From: CBDFHF01 sp965247565 | GTDB taxonomy: Bacteria > Pseudomonadota > Gammaproteobacteria > Methylococcales > Methylomonadaceae | Length of the DNA: 64,000 bases | Direction of reading: 5' to 3' | Assembly: GCA_965247565.1 (NCBI GenBank) | Contig: CBDFHF010000002.1 | Span: 310,001 to 374,000, forward strand | In this document: piece by piece, positions 1 to 9,315 of the stretch | Numbering within the stretch: position 1 is the first letter of the stretch | Layout of the letters: each line of letters opens with the position of its first letter | Position numbers and translations under genes: made by a program | Notes under the pieces: generated by a model | Database searches by the model: none | What the model was told of the DNA's origin: nothing | What the model saw: only the letters and a program-made list of their open reading frames with translations

Positions 1-89
1 CTTGCAACAAGGACAAACAGCTGGAAAACAGCCGCGCCAACTATGGCGAAAAATGAAACCAACACAATAACTAGTTTAAATATTTGCAT
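1..89 (-). CDS. N-terminus of a membrane-anchored protein (partial)
   Basis: An ATG at 89-87 on the minus strand opens a reading frame that stays open to the left edge (29 codons visible). The translation is almost wholly hydrophobic after MQIFK, with a long run of V, L, I, F, A and G residues, as expected of a signal anchor or uncleaved signal peptide. No strong ribosome binding site is seen; the upstream bases read CGGGCT. The function cannot be told from this fragment. It could be a chance frame, but the hydrophobic pattern directly after a Lys favours a real gene start. Confidence 0.4.
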   Translation of the reverse strand, partial: MQIFKLVIVLVSFFAIVGAAVFQLFVLVA

Positions 90-607
90 GACAAAGCCCG
101 ATAAATAGTTCAATTCGTGGATTAATAATCGCCCGCTTTGTTCATCAAGACAAGTAATCAATTTAGTGGTTCTTTGTCATTTCGACAGGTTTATATTCAC
201 GCTTTTAGTTACTGTGGTTAGTTCGCTACAATGCTATTAAAGTAGCTTTTTTGACACACGCCGAAATAGATCATTTTGTGAAAAATTGGCAAAAAAATGC
301 TTAGTGAATTGATGGTTTTTTGCGTCATTACAACATGACGTTCACGGCTTAATACCTTGAAAAATAGTTGTAAAAAGTTGCTAAAAGGCCAAAAGTCGCC
401 GCACTCATTGCCGATAAATTTACCATTAAACAATAAGGCCATAACTTGCATTTCGTCTCCCCAGTCGTTTAGTAACTATCATTGCTTCAATGGTTACAGT
501 TTGCTCTGCATAGTTCTTGACAATTGCTGATAGTTTTTCAACGGGTCAATTTTAGGTTGCATAGCAACTTGTTTGGATCGGGTTTTTTATAAGATGCTTA
601 TTCATTT
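90..607. other. Gene-poor stretch
   Basis: About 500 bases lie between the partial membrane-protein gene and the GH3 gene, both leftward. The only candidate is a 77-codon minus-strand frame (451 to 218) preceded by a good GGGGAGAC-type ribosome binding site five or so bases before its ATG. Its translation is rich in Phe and resembles nothing I recognise, and its second half reads like non-coding sequence. I see no convincing terminator, tRNA or repeat. This is probably intergenic DNA, possibly holding a decayed small gene. Confidence 0.35.
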
Positions 608-2857
608 TTAGTTTTGCTGCAACACTGTAAAGCCGACTGTTTCCTGTCCTACTATTACTTTAAAATCTCCGGTTTCAACGATGCGTTTTAGGTCGACTCC
701 AATGAAAGACAAATCATTCGGTGATAAGGTAAATTGCAATTTTTCTGATTGTCCGGCAGCAAGCTCGACTTTTTTAAAGGCTTTTAGCTGCTTATTTGGC
801 CGGCTTACCGAAGCCGCAACGTCATTAAGATAAAGCAAAACAGTTTCTTTTCCTGTAATAGAGCCGGTATTGCTTACTGTCACACTTATCTCAATATCTT
901 CTCCCATATGCACATGATCTTTTTTTACTTTCAAGTCGTTGGTTGTAAACGTGCTGTAGCTGAGTCCGTGTCCGAATTGATAGAGTGGGTTGTAGGTATT
1001 CTGCTCAAAGTTTTCGATAGGTTTATGATCGTATAGAACTAGGTCGTTAGTATCACGCGGATAGGTTATTGGTAACTTGCCGTTCGGGTTATAGTCGCCA
1101 AATAATATATCTGCCATGGCCTCGCCGCCCTCCATGCCCGGCAAGAAGCCTAGTACGACAGCTGATGCTTTTTCGGCTATCGATGTAATAATGCGTGGAC
1201 GCCCGCCGAATGTAATTAAAATTACCGGTTTTCCTGTCTCTATGATGGCTTTAGCTAACTCAATCTGATTTTGATCCAAATTGAGTGAAGTGATATTGCC
1301 AACGGTTTCCGTATAAGGTTTTTCACCCAAACTGAGTACGACTACATCATGTTCATAGGCTTGCTCGAGCACTTTTGGAATATCGATTTTGTCTGCGAAA
1401 TGATTTCCGCCAACGTAAGTGACTTTGCCGGTAGCTTTTTTTTGTATGGCGGCCAGTAGCGTTAATTTATCTTGGGGATACAAGCTTTCATCGTCGCCTT
1501 GCCAGGTAATAGTCCAGCCGCCATTCATAACGCTTAACAAGTTGGCGGTAGAGCCAGTCACTAAAATGCGGGTATCTTTTTTTAGCGGCAAGATGTTATT
1601 GGTGTTTTTAGCTAAAACGATGGATTCGCGGGCTGCTTGGCGATTGATGGTAGTGGCTGCCAGGCTGGCGAAGTTTCCTGCGATTGGTAGCGCCGGCTTA
1701 ACTTCAAATAAGCCTGCTTGGTATTTAACGCTAAGAATTCTGGTTACCGCTTCATCAATCCGCGATTCTGGTACTTCGCCAGTTTTCACCAAATCCAGCA
1801 ATAGATCGTAAAAGGTAAAGTCGAATGGAACCATGCTCATATCGACACCTGCCATAACTGCAATTTTTACAGCGTCTCTTTCTGACGCGGCAAATTTATC
1901 GCGCACATAAAGCCGTTGGATGTCCTGCCAATCAGATACCGTAAAGCCTTTAAAACCCAGTTCATTCCGTAAAATGGTGGTTAGATAATGATAGTTAGCG
2001 TGGCCGGGAATGCCGTCGACTTCTGCAGAGTTCACCATAATTGTGGGTGACCCTGCGGCAATACCTGCCGCAAAAGGGGGCAGAAAATACTCACGCAGCA
2101 TTCTTTCACTAATCCATGCAGGAGTGCGGTCTTTGCCATTAATAGGAAAGCTGTAGCCAACATAATGCTTTAGACAGGTAGGCGCTTTATTAGCTGCAGA
2201 GAAATCATTGCCTTGGTGGCCTTTGATAAACGCTGTGCCCATTGCTGTTGCCAAATGCACATCTTCACCATAGGTTTCCCATAGCCTTGGCCATAATGGT
2301 TGGCGACCTATATCCATAACCGGTGAAAAATTCCAAGGAATACCGGAAGCACGAACTTCTTTGGCTGTAATTTCACCAGCTTTAAAGCTCAGTTCTGTGT
2401 TAAATGTTGCAGCCATATTAATGGCTTGTGGAAACAGTACGGCATTTTGTGTGTAATTTGCACCATGAATCGCGTCAATCCCGTAAATTACAGGAATTTT
2501 TAAGCGTGTTTTTTCTGTAACTGATTGTATCTTTTGCTGCATTGCCCTCCAGGTTTCTATGGGTTGCGCCTTGTTATTCGGGGTATATGGAGTATTAAGA
2601 ATTGAGCCGACGTGGTAATTCAGTAAGGCGTCTTCCAATTTACTTAAATCAATAGGGTCAACGGCATTTAGTTGCTCTGGGGCTGCGATGACTGAAAAGT
2701 CAATTTGGGTCATCTGGCCGATCTTTTCCTCGATTGTCATATTGTTTAATAGGAGGCTGACTTTATTGGCTATTATTTGGTTTGTTTCCGGCTTGGTCAT
2801 CGAGCACCCCTGCATGACAAAAAATATAAGTATCAAAATATTCAGTTCGCGTTGCAA
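608..2857 (-). CDS. Glycoside hydrolase family 3 beta-glucosidase-type lipoprotein
   Basis: GH3 exo-glycosidase, likely hydrolysing terminal beta-linked sugars in the periplasm or at the outer membrane. The 749-residue protein has the usual order: N-terminal TIM-like barrel, with the nucleophile Asp in the VSDW motif near residue 309 and KHY near residue 230; an alpha/beta sandwich; and a C-terminal fibronectin-III-like domain (after about residue 650). The frame starts at TTG; no ATG lies upstream because an in-frame TAG sits four codons before it. The TTG start matters because it supplies a short hydrophobic signal (NILILIFFV) ending in MQGC, a plausible though imperfect lipobox with Cys18. 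The next possible starts (ATG) would remove the signal. No sugar transporter or regulator sits beside it. Family assignment is secure; substrate is unknown. Confidence 0.93.
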   Translation of the reverse strand: MQRELNILILIFFVMQGCSMTKPETNQIIANKVSLLLNNMTIEEKIGQMTQIDFSVIAAPEQLNAVDPIDLSKLEDALLNYHVGSILNTPYTPNNKAQPIETWRAMQQKIQSVTEKTRLKIPVIYGIDAIHGANYTQNAVLFPQAINMAATFNTELSFKAGEITAKEVRASGIPWNFSPVMDIGRQPLWPRLWETYGEDVHLATAMGTAFIKGHQGNDFSAANKAPTCLKHYVGYSFPINGKDRTPAWISERMLREYFLPPFAAGIAAGSPTIMVNSAEVDGIPGHANYHYLTTILRNELGFKGFTVSDWQDIQRLYVRDKFAASERDAVKIAVMAGVDMSMVPFDFTFYDLLLDLVKTGEVPESRIDEAVTRILSVKYQAGLFEVKPALPIAGNFASLAATTINRQAARESIVLAKNTNNILPLKKDTRILVTGSTANLLSVMNGGWTITWQGDDESLYPQDKLTLLAAIQKKATGKVTYVGGNHFADKIDIPKVLEQAYEHDVVVLSLGEKPYTETVGNITSLNLDQNQIELAKAIIETGKPVILITFGGRPRIITSIAEKASAVVLGFLPGMEGGEAMADILFGDYNPNGKLPITYPRDTNDLVLYDHKPIENFEQNTYNPLYQFGHGLSYSTFTTNDLKVKKDHVHMGEDIEISVTVSNTGSITGKETVLLYLNDVAASVSRPNKQLKAFKKVELAAGQSEKLQFTLSPNDLSFIGVDLKRIVETGDFKVIVGQETVGFTVLQQN

Positions 2858-2976
2858 TTTATTTCTTCGCTATTCTTAAGTTGAGTAAGACACATGCATG
2901 CATATTTAATCATGGTTGCAAGTTGTTACATATGGTTTTTGTGTCAGACAAGGTATTGCAAAGCTGTAAATTTAAG

Positions 2977-3004
2977 TTGCCAAATCAAATAAAGTACCTA
3001 TAAT
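2977..3004 (+). promoter_or_regulatory. Sigma-70 promoter of the initiator tRNA gene
   Basis: TTGCCA at 2977-2982 and a perfect TATAAT at 2999-3004 are separated by 16 bases. The tRNA 5' end lies 13 bases after the -10 box. No other good promoter is seen before rimP, so this may also serve the downstream nusA-infB operon by read-through of the two terminators. Confidence 0.75.
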
Positions 3005-3016
3005 GCTCAAATCAAT

Positions 3017-3093
<77 letters not shown>

Positions 3094-3140
3094 GTTTTAG
3101 AGCAACATGGATGTTGTGGTGGTCAAGGATAGAAGCTGAG

Positions 3141-3162
3141 AACCCCTTTTTGGGGTTTTTTA
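3141..3162 (+). terminator. Intrinsic terminator after tRNA-fMet
   Basis: AACCCC and GGGGTT form a six-pair stem around a five-T loop, followed directly by more T residues. It lies about 48 bases after the tRNA and would end its transcript. Confidence 0.75.
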
Positions 3163-3215
3163 TTTTATGGGCTCTTCAATCAGTGTTTAGAAGTTAGCTG
3201 TGAATAGTTAAATGG

Positions 3216-3239
3216 AAGAGCCGTAGGCTCTTTTTTTTT
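3216..3239 (+). terminator. Second intrinsic terminator, in the rimP leader
   Basis: AAGAGCC and GGCTCTT pair around a three-base loop (GTA) and are followed by a run of nine T residues starting at 3231. It stands only about 24 bases before the rimP ATG. This makes it a candidate antitermination or attenuation point for the nusA operon, since NusA itself modulates termination. That role is inferred from position only. Confidence 0.75.
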
Positions 3240-3262
3240 GTGCGAAAGTAAGTGAGGAAAAG

Positions 3263-3748
3263 ATGAAGCAGGCCCCTGAACATTTGGTTAATTTGATCGA
3301 ACCAATTGTAGAGGGATTGGGTTATGAATGTGTCGGTATCGAATATAACCCACATCCTAAAAATGGACTGTTAAGAATCTATATCGATAGCGAAAATGGC
3401 ATCCTGGTTGATGATTGCTCTAAGGTTAGTCATCAGGTTAGCGGTGTTTTAGATGTCGAAGATCCCATACCGGGCAATTACCAACTAGAAATTTCCTCAC
3501 CTGGTGAAGACAGGCCTTTTTTTAAGGCTAGTCAATTCTCAAAATTTATAGGCGGCACTGTGCTGGTTAATCTTTTTAAGGCAATAGATGACCGCAGAAA
3601 AATTAAAGGCCTAATTGAAAAAGTTGACGGTGATATTGTTACGCTTCATGAAGGTGATCGGGTTTTTGAGGTTCCGTTTGGCGCAATGAGTAAGGCGCGA
3701 CTGGTTCCTGAATATTTAATTGAAAAAGGAGGACGCGATGGCAAATAA
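3263..3748 (+). CDS. rimP: Ribosome maturation factor RimP
   Basis: RimP assists late assembly of the 30S subunit in the cytoplasm. The 161-residue protein matches the family in length and in its N-terminal alpha/beta domain (VEGLGYECVGIEY, then RIYIDSENGILVDDCSKVS) followed by a small SH3-like C-terminal domain. The stretch QLEISSPGEDRPFF is the typical family signature. The ATG is preceded by GTGAGGAAAAG, a good ribosome binding site. The 3' end overlaps nusA by 11 bases, so the two are translationally coupled, as is usual in this operon. Confidence 0.98.
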   Translation: MKQAPEHLVNLIEPIVEGLGYECVGIEYNPHPKNGLLRIYIDSENGILVDDCSKVSHQVSGVLDVEDPIPGNYQLEISSPGEDRPFFKASQFSKFIGGTVLVNLFKAIDDRRKIKGLIEKVDGDIVTLHEGDRVFEVPFGAMSKARLVPEYLIEKGGRDGK

Positions 3749-5246
3749 AGAAATTTTATTGGTAGTAGAAGTTTTTTCTAATGAGAAGGAAATTGAAAAA
3801 GAAATCATTTTTCAAGCAATGGAGTCAGCATTAGAAGCCGCCACTATAAAACGCCATGCTAATCAAATTAAAGTTCGTGTCTCTATCGACAGAAAAACAG
3901 GGGACTATGTTACCTACCGCTACTGGGATGTAGTTGATGAAAACCCTGAAGTTGATGGTGACGTAGAGTTTCCTGCAACGCAGGTATTACTGGAAGTTGC
4001 AAGACTTGATAATCCTAATATTCAAATCGGCGATGTCATTGAGGAAGAAATTGAATCAGTTGATTTCGGTCGTATTGCTGCGCAAACGGCCAAGCAAGTT
4101 ATCATTCATAAGGTTAGGGAAGCCGAACGCAGTAAAATTGTCGATGCTTATAAAAGTCGTGTGGGCGAGTTAATTACCGGCATAGTTAAACGCATTGAAA
4201 AGGGCAGTTTATATCTGGATCTAGGCGGACATGTAGAAGCCTTTATTGCTCGGGAAGACATGATACCTCGTGAGCCTATTCGTGTTGGTGATAGAATTCG
4301 CGGCTATCTGAAAGATGTGCGTTCTGAGCCGCGTGGGCCGCAGTTATTTGTTAGCCGAACAGCCCCAGAGTTGCTCATAGCTCTATTTCGCCTTGAAGTG
4401 CCCGAAGTAGGTGAAGGTTTGATCAGTGTCATGGGCGCGGCTCGTGATCCGGGTTCAAGGGCAAAAATTGCCGTAAAGGGAAATGATCCGAGGTTAGATC
4501 CTGTGGGCGCTTGCGTGGGCATGAGAGGATCCAGAGTTCAGTCGGTAACCAACGAGTTAGCGGGTGAGCGCGTAGATATTATTCTGTGGAATCCGAATGA
4601 AGCCCAATTCGTTATTAACGCGATGTCTCCTGCCGAAATACAATCAATAGTTATTGACGAAGACAAGCACAGCATGGACTTAGCTGTGAATACGGACAAT
4701 TTATCCCAAGCTATTGGGCGCGGCGGGCAAAATGTTCGATTAGCGACCCAATTGACCGGCTGGGAACTCAATGTTATCGATGCCTCAAAGGCGGAAAAAA
4801 ACAGCGAAGCTGAAGCGGAAAAAATCAAAAACCTGTTTGTTGAGCAATTGGATGTTGATGAGGATATCGCTTTGATATTGGTTGAAGAAGGCTTCAACAC
4901 TGTCGAAGAAATAGCCTACGTTCCCGTTAGTGAAATGCTAGAAATTGAAGGATTTGATGAGGAATTAGTGACAGAGCTCAGGAGTCGCGCTAAAGATGCC
5001 TTGCTCATTAGCGCTATCGCATTTGAAGAAGAACTTGAGGCTAAGGATCAGTTCGAGCCTGCGCAAGATTTATTAACAATGGAAGGCATGGACAAAGACT
5101 TGGCTTTTGAAATGGCAAAACAAGGTATTATCACCATGGATAACTTGGCAGAGCAGGCAGTTGATGATTTGCTAAAATTTTCTGGTATGAATGAAGATCG
5201 GGCAGCAAAGTTGATTATGAAGGCTCGTGAGCCTTGGTTTGCTTAG
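3738..5246 (+). CDS. nusA: Transcription termination/antitermination factor NusA
   Basis: NusA binds RNA polymerase and nascent RNA and controls pausing, termination and antitermination. The start is ATG at 3738, set by the strong AAGGAGG at 3726-3732; the upstream TTG at 3720 would add six residues that include the ribosome binding site and is rejected. From this start the protein is 502 residues: polymerase-binding N-terminal domain (MANKEILLVVEVFS), S1 domain (about 130-200), two KH domains (GMRGSRVQ in the first, QAIGRGGQN in the second), and two C-terminal acidic helical repeats. The presence of the C-terminal repeats agrees with a proteobacterial protein. Confidence 0.98.
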   Translation: MANKEILLVVEVFSNEKEIEKEIIFQAMESALEAATIKRHANQIKVRVSIDRKTGDYVTYRYWDVVDENPEVDGDVEFPATQVLLEVARLDNPNIQIGDVIEEEIESVDFGRIAAQTAKQVIIHKVREAERSKIVDAYKSRVGELITGIVKRIEKGSLYLDLGGHVEAFIAREDMIPREPIRVGDRIRGYLKDVRSEPRGPQLFVSRTAPELLIALFRLEVPEVGEGLISVMGAARDPGSRAKIAVKGNDPRLDPVGACVGMRGSRVQSVTNELAGERVDIILWNPNEAQFVINAMSPAEIQSIVIDEDKHSMDLAVNTDNLSQAIGRGGQNVRLATQLTGWELNVIDASKAEKNSEAEAEKIKNLFVEQLDVDEDIALILVEEGFNTVEEIAYVPVSEMLEIEGFDEELVTELRSRAKDALLISAIAFEEELEAKDQFEPAQDLLTMEGMDKDLAFEMAKQGIITMDNLAEQAVDDLLKFSGMNEDRAAKLIMKAREPWFA

Positions 5247-5275
5247 GAATATAGCGAGTAAGTAAGGGGTAGGGC

Positions 5276-7918
5276 ATGAGCGATAAAACAGTGCAACAAT
5301 TAGCAGAGGTAGTCAAAATACCTTTGGAACGTTTACTAGAACAACTTAAAGAAGCAGGATTATCAGCTACGTCTGCTGATGACTTGATCAGTGAAGATGA
5401 AAAGATGCAGCTACTGGCGCATTTGCGTAAACGACATGGCAAAGCCGAGGGTAGTTCAGAAAACTCGCCTCGCCGAGTAACGTTGGAACGTAGGAAAGTA
5501 ACAGAAATCAAGCAAGCAAGTGTCCCTGGAACTACTACCAAAACGATCAGTGTAGAAGTCAGAAAAAAGAAGACTTACATAAAACGCAGTGAAGTAGTTG
5601 AAGCTAATGATACTCAGCGGCCTTCTGATAGTGCAATCACGGATGCCTCTGCATACCCAGAATTAGTAGCTTCCGAAACTGCTGAGGCCACAACAACAGC
5701 AAATGCTGAAAATGTTGAGAAAGAGTTGGTTTCAACTGCAGAAATAGACGCTAAAGTCGAGATAGAAGTTGACGACAACGTTACCGTTGTTACTCCAGAG
5801 CCTGAAGTTGATACCTCATTTGAAACTGACTTTGTCGTACCCAAAACTAAAGAAGCGAAGAAAGAAAAATCTGAAAAGTCTGGCAAAACCAAAGAAGATG
5901 AGGAAGTAAAGAGGAAGCAAGATGAAAAAGAGCGGCGCCTAGAAGAGTCCATTAAGAAAAACGCTGAAAAGGTTAGGCAACAAGCGGCGGCTAAACACGA
6001 AACTTTACATAGAAAAACCCAGGAAGAAGGAAACTTGGCTCGCATTGGAGCAGGCGGTCGAGACGCTAAAAAGGCTAAGAAAAAGGGCAAGAAGACTGAC
6101 CGTAGCACGACAGTGCAGTCTGATAATAAACATCAATTTGAGATGCCTGTAGCTCCTGTTATTAAGGAAGTCGCCATCCCGGAAATGATCATTGTTTCCG
6201 ATCTTGCTCAAAAAATGAGTGTAAAAGCGGCAGAAGTCATCAAACAATTGATGAAACTCGGCATTATGGCGACTATTAACCAGAGTATTGATCAGGAAAC
6301 TGCAGTCATTCTGGTTGAAGAGATGGGTCACAAAGCCGTCATGCAGAGTGAGGACGATCTTGAGCAAGAAATGTTGGCCGAAGCTCAAGAAGAAGATAAT
6401 CGCGTAGAGTTACCAAGAGCACCGATTGTTACCATCATGGGCCATGTCGATCATGGTAAAACATCGTTGTTGGATTACATTCGTAAAACCCGCGTTGCGG
6501 CAGGCGAGGCTGGCGGTATTACTCAACATATCGGTGCTTATCAAGTCAAGACCGACCACGGCGCTGTTACTTTTTTAGATACCCCAGGCCATGCTGCATT
6601 TACAGCCATGCGTGCCAGAGGTGCTGATGTAACTGACGTTGTTATTGTGGTTGTGGCTGCTGATGATGGGGTAATGCCGCAAACCAAAGAAGCGGTAGAA
6701 CACGCTAGAGCAGCGAATGTGCCCATTATCGTTGCAATGAATAAAATTGATAAGCCGGATGCTAATCCGGAAAAGGTGATGCAGGAACTATCAACCATCA
6801 ATGTACTAGCGGAAGAGTGGGGCGGCGATGTGCAATTTCTGAAAATATCCGCTAAAACTGGTGAAGGCATCGACGATTTAATCGAAGCTTTGATTGTGCA
6901 AACCGAAATTTTGGAGCTAAAAGCGCCGAATCAAGGACCGGCTTCAGGTATCGTTATTGAATCGAGACTGGATAAGGGTCGCGGTGCCGTTGCTACGGTA
7001 TTGATTCAGAAAGGCTTGTTAGAAAACGGTCAAATGGTGTTGTGTGGCCACGAATTTGGCCGTGTACGTGCCATGTACAACGAGAATGGCAAAGTTATTA
7101 AAGAAGCAGGGCCCTGTGTTCCAGTTGAGATTTTAGGATTGTCGGGTACGCCAAACGCAGGTGATGAGTTTTTAGTTGTGCAAAACGAACGTATCGCTAA
7201 AGATCTTGCGAAGCATCGGGAAGACCGCAAGAAATTTACGCGTCATGCCGCACAGCAAGCATCCAAGCTGGATGAGGTTTTTTCCAGAATGGCAACCGGT
7301 GAACTGGCTAGCGTTAACCTAGTTATCAAAACTGATGTACAGGGTAGTTTAGAAGCGTTACGCAGCTCACTTGTATCATTGTCGAATGAAGAAGTGGAGG
7401 TTAAAGTCGTCTTTGGTGGTGTTGGTGGGATCAATGAGGGCGATGTCAATCTTGCCTTGGCCTCTGGTGCTATCTTAATTGGATTTAATGTCCGCGCCGA
7501 TGCGACTGCTCGTAAGTTAATCGACGAAAAAGGAGTTGATTTACATTATTACAGCGTCATTTACGATGCGATTGATGAAGTCAAAAAATCTATCAGTGGT
7601 ATGTTAGCTCCTGAAATTAAAGAGCAGATTGTGGGTCTTGCTGAAGTGCGTGATGTATTCAAATCACCAAAATTCGGCGCAATTGCTGGATGTATGGTGG
7701 TTGATGGTTATGTGAAAAGAAACCTGCCAATACGGGTATTGCGTGAAAACGTGGTTATCTATGAAGGCCAGTTGGAATCCTTGCGTCGCTTTAAAGATGA
7801 TGCCAATGAAGTCAAAATGGGCATGGAATGCGGTATAGGTGTAAAAAACTATAACGATGTAAAACCCGGTGATCAGATCGAAGTATTTGAACGCATTGAG
7901 ATTAAAAGGGTACTTTAA
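5276..7918 (+). CDS. infB: Translation initiation factor IF-2
   Basis: GTPase that brings fMet-tRNA to the 30S subunit and promotes subunit joining. In 880 residues I see an N-terminal IF2_N module (TVQQLAEVVKIPLERLLEQL), a long charged linker rich in Glu, Lys and Ala (about 60-290), a second IF2_N module, and the G domain starting with GHVDHGKT at residues 389-396, followed by DTPGH and NKID. The IF2 C-terminal beta-barrels, including the fMet-binding domain, follow. The ATG has the purine-rich leader AAGGGGTAGGGC. It lies 29 bases after nusA and six bases before rbfA. Confidence 0.99.
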   Translation: MSDKTVQQLAEVVKIPLERLLEQLKEAGLSATSADDLISEDEKMQLLAHLRKRHGKAEGSSENSPRRVTLERRKVTEIKQASVPGTTTKTISVEVRKKKTYIKRSEVVEANDTQRPSDSAITDASAYPELVASETAEATTTANAENVEKELVSTAEIDAKVEIEVDDNVTVVTPEPEVDTSFETDFVVPKTKEAKKEKSEKSGKTKEDEEVKRKQDEKERRLEESIKKNAEKVRQQAAAKHETLHRKTQEEGNLARIGAGGRDAKKAKKKGKKTDRSTTVQSDNKHQFEMPVAPVIKEVAIPEMIIVSDLAQKMSVKAAEVIKQLMKLGIMATINQSIDQETAVILVEEMGHKAVMQSEDDLEQEMLAEAQEEDNRVELPRAPIVTIMGHVDHGKTSLLDYIRKTRVAAGEAGGITQHIGAYQVKTDHGAVTFLDTPGHAAFTAMRARGADVTDVVIVVVAADDGVMPQTKEAVEHARAANVPIIVAMNKIDKPDANPEKVMQELSTINVLAEEWGGDVQFLKISAKTGEGIDDLIEALIVQTEILELKAPNQGPASGIVIESRLDKGRGAVATVLIQKGLLENGQMVLCGHEFGRVRAMYNENGKVIKEAGPCVPVEILGLSGTPNAGDEFLVVQNERIAKDLAKHREDRKKFTRHAAQQASKLDEVFSRMATGELASVNLVIKTDVQGSLEALRSSLVSLSNEEVEVKVVFGGVGGINEGDVNLALASGAILIGFNVRADATARKLIDEKGVDLHYYSVIYDAIDEVKKSISGMLAPEIKEQIVGLAEVRDVFKSPKFGAIAGCMVVDGYVKRNLPIRVLRENVVIYEGQLESLRRFKDDANEVKMGMECGIGVKNYNDVKPGDQIEVFERIEIKRVL

Positions 7919-7923
7919 GCCTT

Positions 7924-8286
7924 ATGGCAAAAGAATTTGGACGGAATGAGCGGGTGTCTTCGCAGATGCAGAAGGAGCTTTCCTTAATTTTGCAGCGCGA
8001 GATTGATGATTCTAGATTAGGATTTATTACTATCAACGAGGTTGTCGTCACTAAAGATCTCGCCGTTGCCAAGGTGTATGTGACAGTGCTAAATGCTGAT
8101 GATCTGGCTAAACGCAGCAATATTAAGGTACTCAATGAATTGGCGCCTATTATTCGCCATCAGCTAGCTAAAAGAATGCGGTTGCGACATATATCTGAGT
8201 TACGTTTTTATTACGACGATTCTTTTGAAACCGGTATGCGAGTCGCCGAGTTATTAACGGACTTGGATAAGCCTAGTAAACAATAA
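7924..8286 (+). CDS. rbfA: 30S ribosome-binding factor RbfA
   Basis: Small KH-fold protein needed for maturation of the 16S rRNA 5' end and for cold adaptation. The 120-residue protein has the family pattern ERVSSQMQKELSLILQRE at the N-terminus, ITINEVVVTKDLAVAKVYVTV in the middle, and RMRLRHISELRFYYDDS near the C-terminus. It starts six bases after the infB stop and ends seven bases before truB, within one transcript. Confidence 0.98.
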   Translation: MAKEFGRNERVSSQMQKELSLILQREIDDSRLGFITINEVVVTKDLAVAKVYVTVLNADDLAKRSNIKVLNELAPIIRHQLAKRMRLRHISELRFYYDDSFETGMRVAELLTDLDKPSKQ

Positions 8287-8292
8287 AGCTCG

Positions 8293-9195
8293 ATGGGTAA
8301 GCGCAAATCTGGTCGTAACGTACACGGCATCATTCTGCTGGACAAATGTTTAGGGGTTTCCTCCAATAAAGCTCTTCAGGAAGTGCGTCGTTTATTTAAT
8401 GCAAACAAAGCTGGACATACTGGGAGCTTAGATCCATTGGCAACTGGTTTGTTACCGCTTTGTTTTGGCGAAGCGACTAAAGTCTCTGCCTTGATGCTTG
8501 ATGATGATAAACGTTATGAAGTAGTTATTCAGCTAGGTGTAATGACAGATACTGGTGATGCTGAAGGTCAAGTTATCGAGACTTCTTCAGTACCGCACAT
8601 ATCTGAACGTGCTTTGCAAGAATGCCTAATGATGTTTACTGGTGAAATTCAGCAAGTTCCACCCATGTATTCAGCTTTAAAGCACAATGGTAAAAAGCTT
8701 TATGAGTTGGCTAGGGAGGGTATCACGCTTGAAAGAAAGGCCAGAGATATTAAAATTTATGAAATTAATTTGTTAGACTTTTCTGGTGATTTTTTAAAAC
8801 TCGATGTTTTCTGCTCTAAAGGAACTTATATCCGCTCACTTGCTGAGGATATTGGTCGTGAATTAGGTTGTTGCGGTACGGTTTCGTCATTACGCCGATT
8901 GCAAGCCGGGCAGTTTAATGTTTCTAACGCCAAAACTTATGATCAGCTGTCAGAAATGGATGAAAAAAGCTTGTTCGAATGCCTATTAAATGTCGATCAG
9001 CCCTTGATCGGCATGCCGATTTTGGAGTTAACATCTGAGCAAGCATTTTTTATCAAACAAGGTCAAGCACTAACAGGTGTTGCACCTGATCCAGGCATGG
9101 TGCGGTTGTATCATGCAGATACCTTTTTGGGGTTGGGAGAAATGCAATTGGATGGTAAACTAGCCCCGAAAAAACTGTTTAATTTGAACAGTTAA
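8293..9195 (+). CDS. truB: tRNA pseudouridine(55) synthase TruB
   Basis: Makes pseudouridine 55 in the T loop of all elongator tRNAs. The catalytic Asp is residue 47 in GSLDPLATG. Other motifs are KAGHTG, KRYEVVIQLG and FSCSKGTYIRSL-like text near residue 175. The 300-residue length is normal, and the C-terminus carries the short PUA-like TruB_C domain. It follows rbfA after seven bases. Confidence 0.98.
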   Translation: MGKRKSGRNVHGIILLDKCLGVSSNKALQEVRRLFNANKAGHTGSLDPLATGLLPLCFGEATKVSALMLDDDKRYEVVIQLGVMTDTGDAEGQVIETSSVPHISERALQECLMMFTGEIQQVPPMYSALKHNGKKLYELAREGITLERKARDIKIYEINLLDFSGDFLKLDVFCSKGTYIRSLAEDIGRELGCCGTVSSLRRLQAGQFNVSNAKTYDQLSEMDEKSLFECLLNVDQPLIGMPILELTSEQAFFIKQGQALTGVAPDPGMVRLYHADTFLGLGEMQLDGKLAPKKLFNLNS

Positions 9196-9198
9196 TGA

Positions 9199-9220
9199 CC
9201 CCAAATGTAAGAGTTTGGGG
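9199..9220 (+). promoter_or_regulatory. Hairpin in the truB-rpsO interval
   Basis: CCCCAAA (9199-9205) and TTTGGGG (9214-9220) form a perfect seven-pair stem around eight bases, starting four bases after the truB stop. There is no T run after it, so it is not a typical terminator. It may stabilise the upstream message or mark a processing site. The remaining leader up to 9315 could hold the S15 autoregulatory structure known in other gammaproteobacteria, but I could not confirm a pseudoknot. Confidence 0.45.
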
Positions 9221-9315
9221 AGTAATATGCTGCTTCTACACCCTATCGTGGAGGCAGACTTCGTACGTTGCCAAGTGCAATATAATTTTCAATTTAATCT
9301 TTATAGGGATTACTT

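Noticed and set aside
1419..1811. A 130-codon plus-strand frame opposite the GH3 gene
   Set aside because: It is antisense to the conserved C-terminal half of the GH3 protein and has no ribosome binding site or recognisable family.
5614..6108. A 164-codon minus-strand frame opposite infB
   Set aside because: It is the reverse of the Glu/Lys-rich linker of IF-2 and gives Ser/Phe-rich text typical of shadows.
9241..9290. Possible rpsO promoter with TTGCCA and TATAAT
   Set aside because: The two boxes are only seven bases apart, too close for a sigma-70 promoter, and no suitable -35 lies 16-18 bases before the TATAAT.
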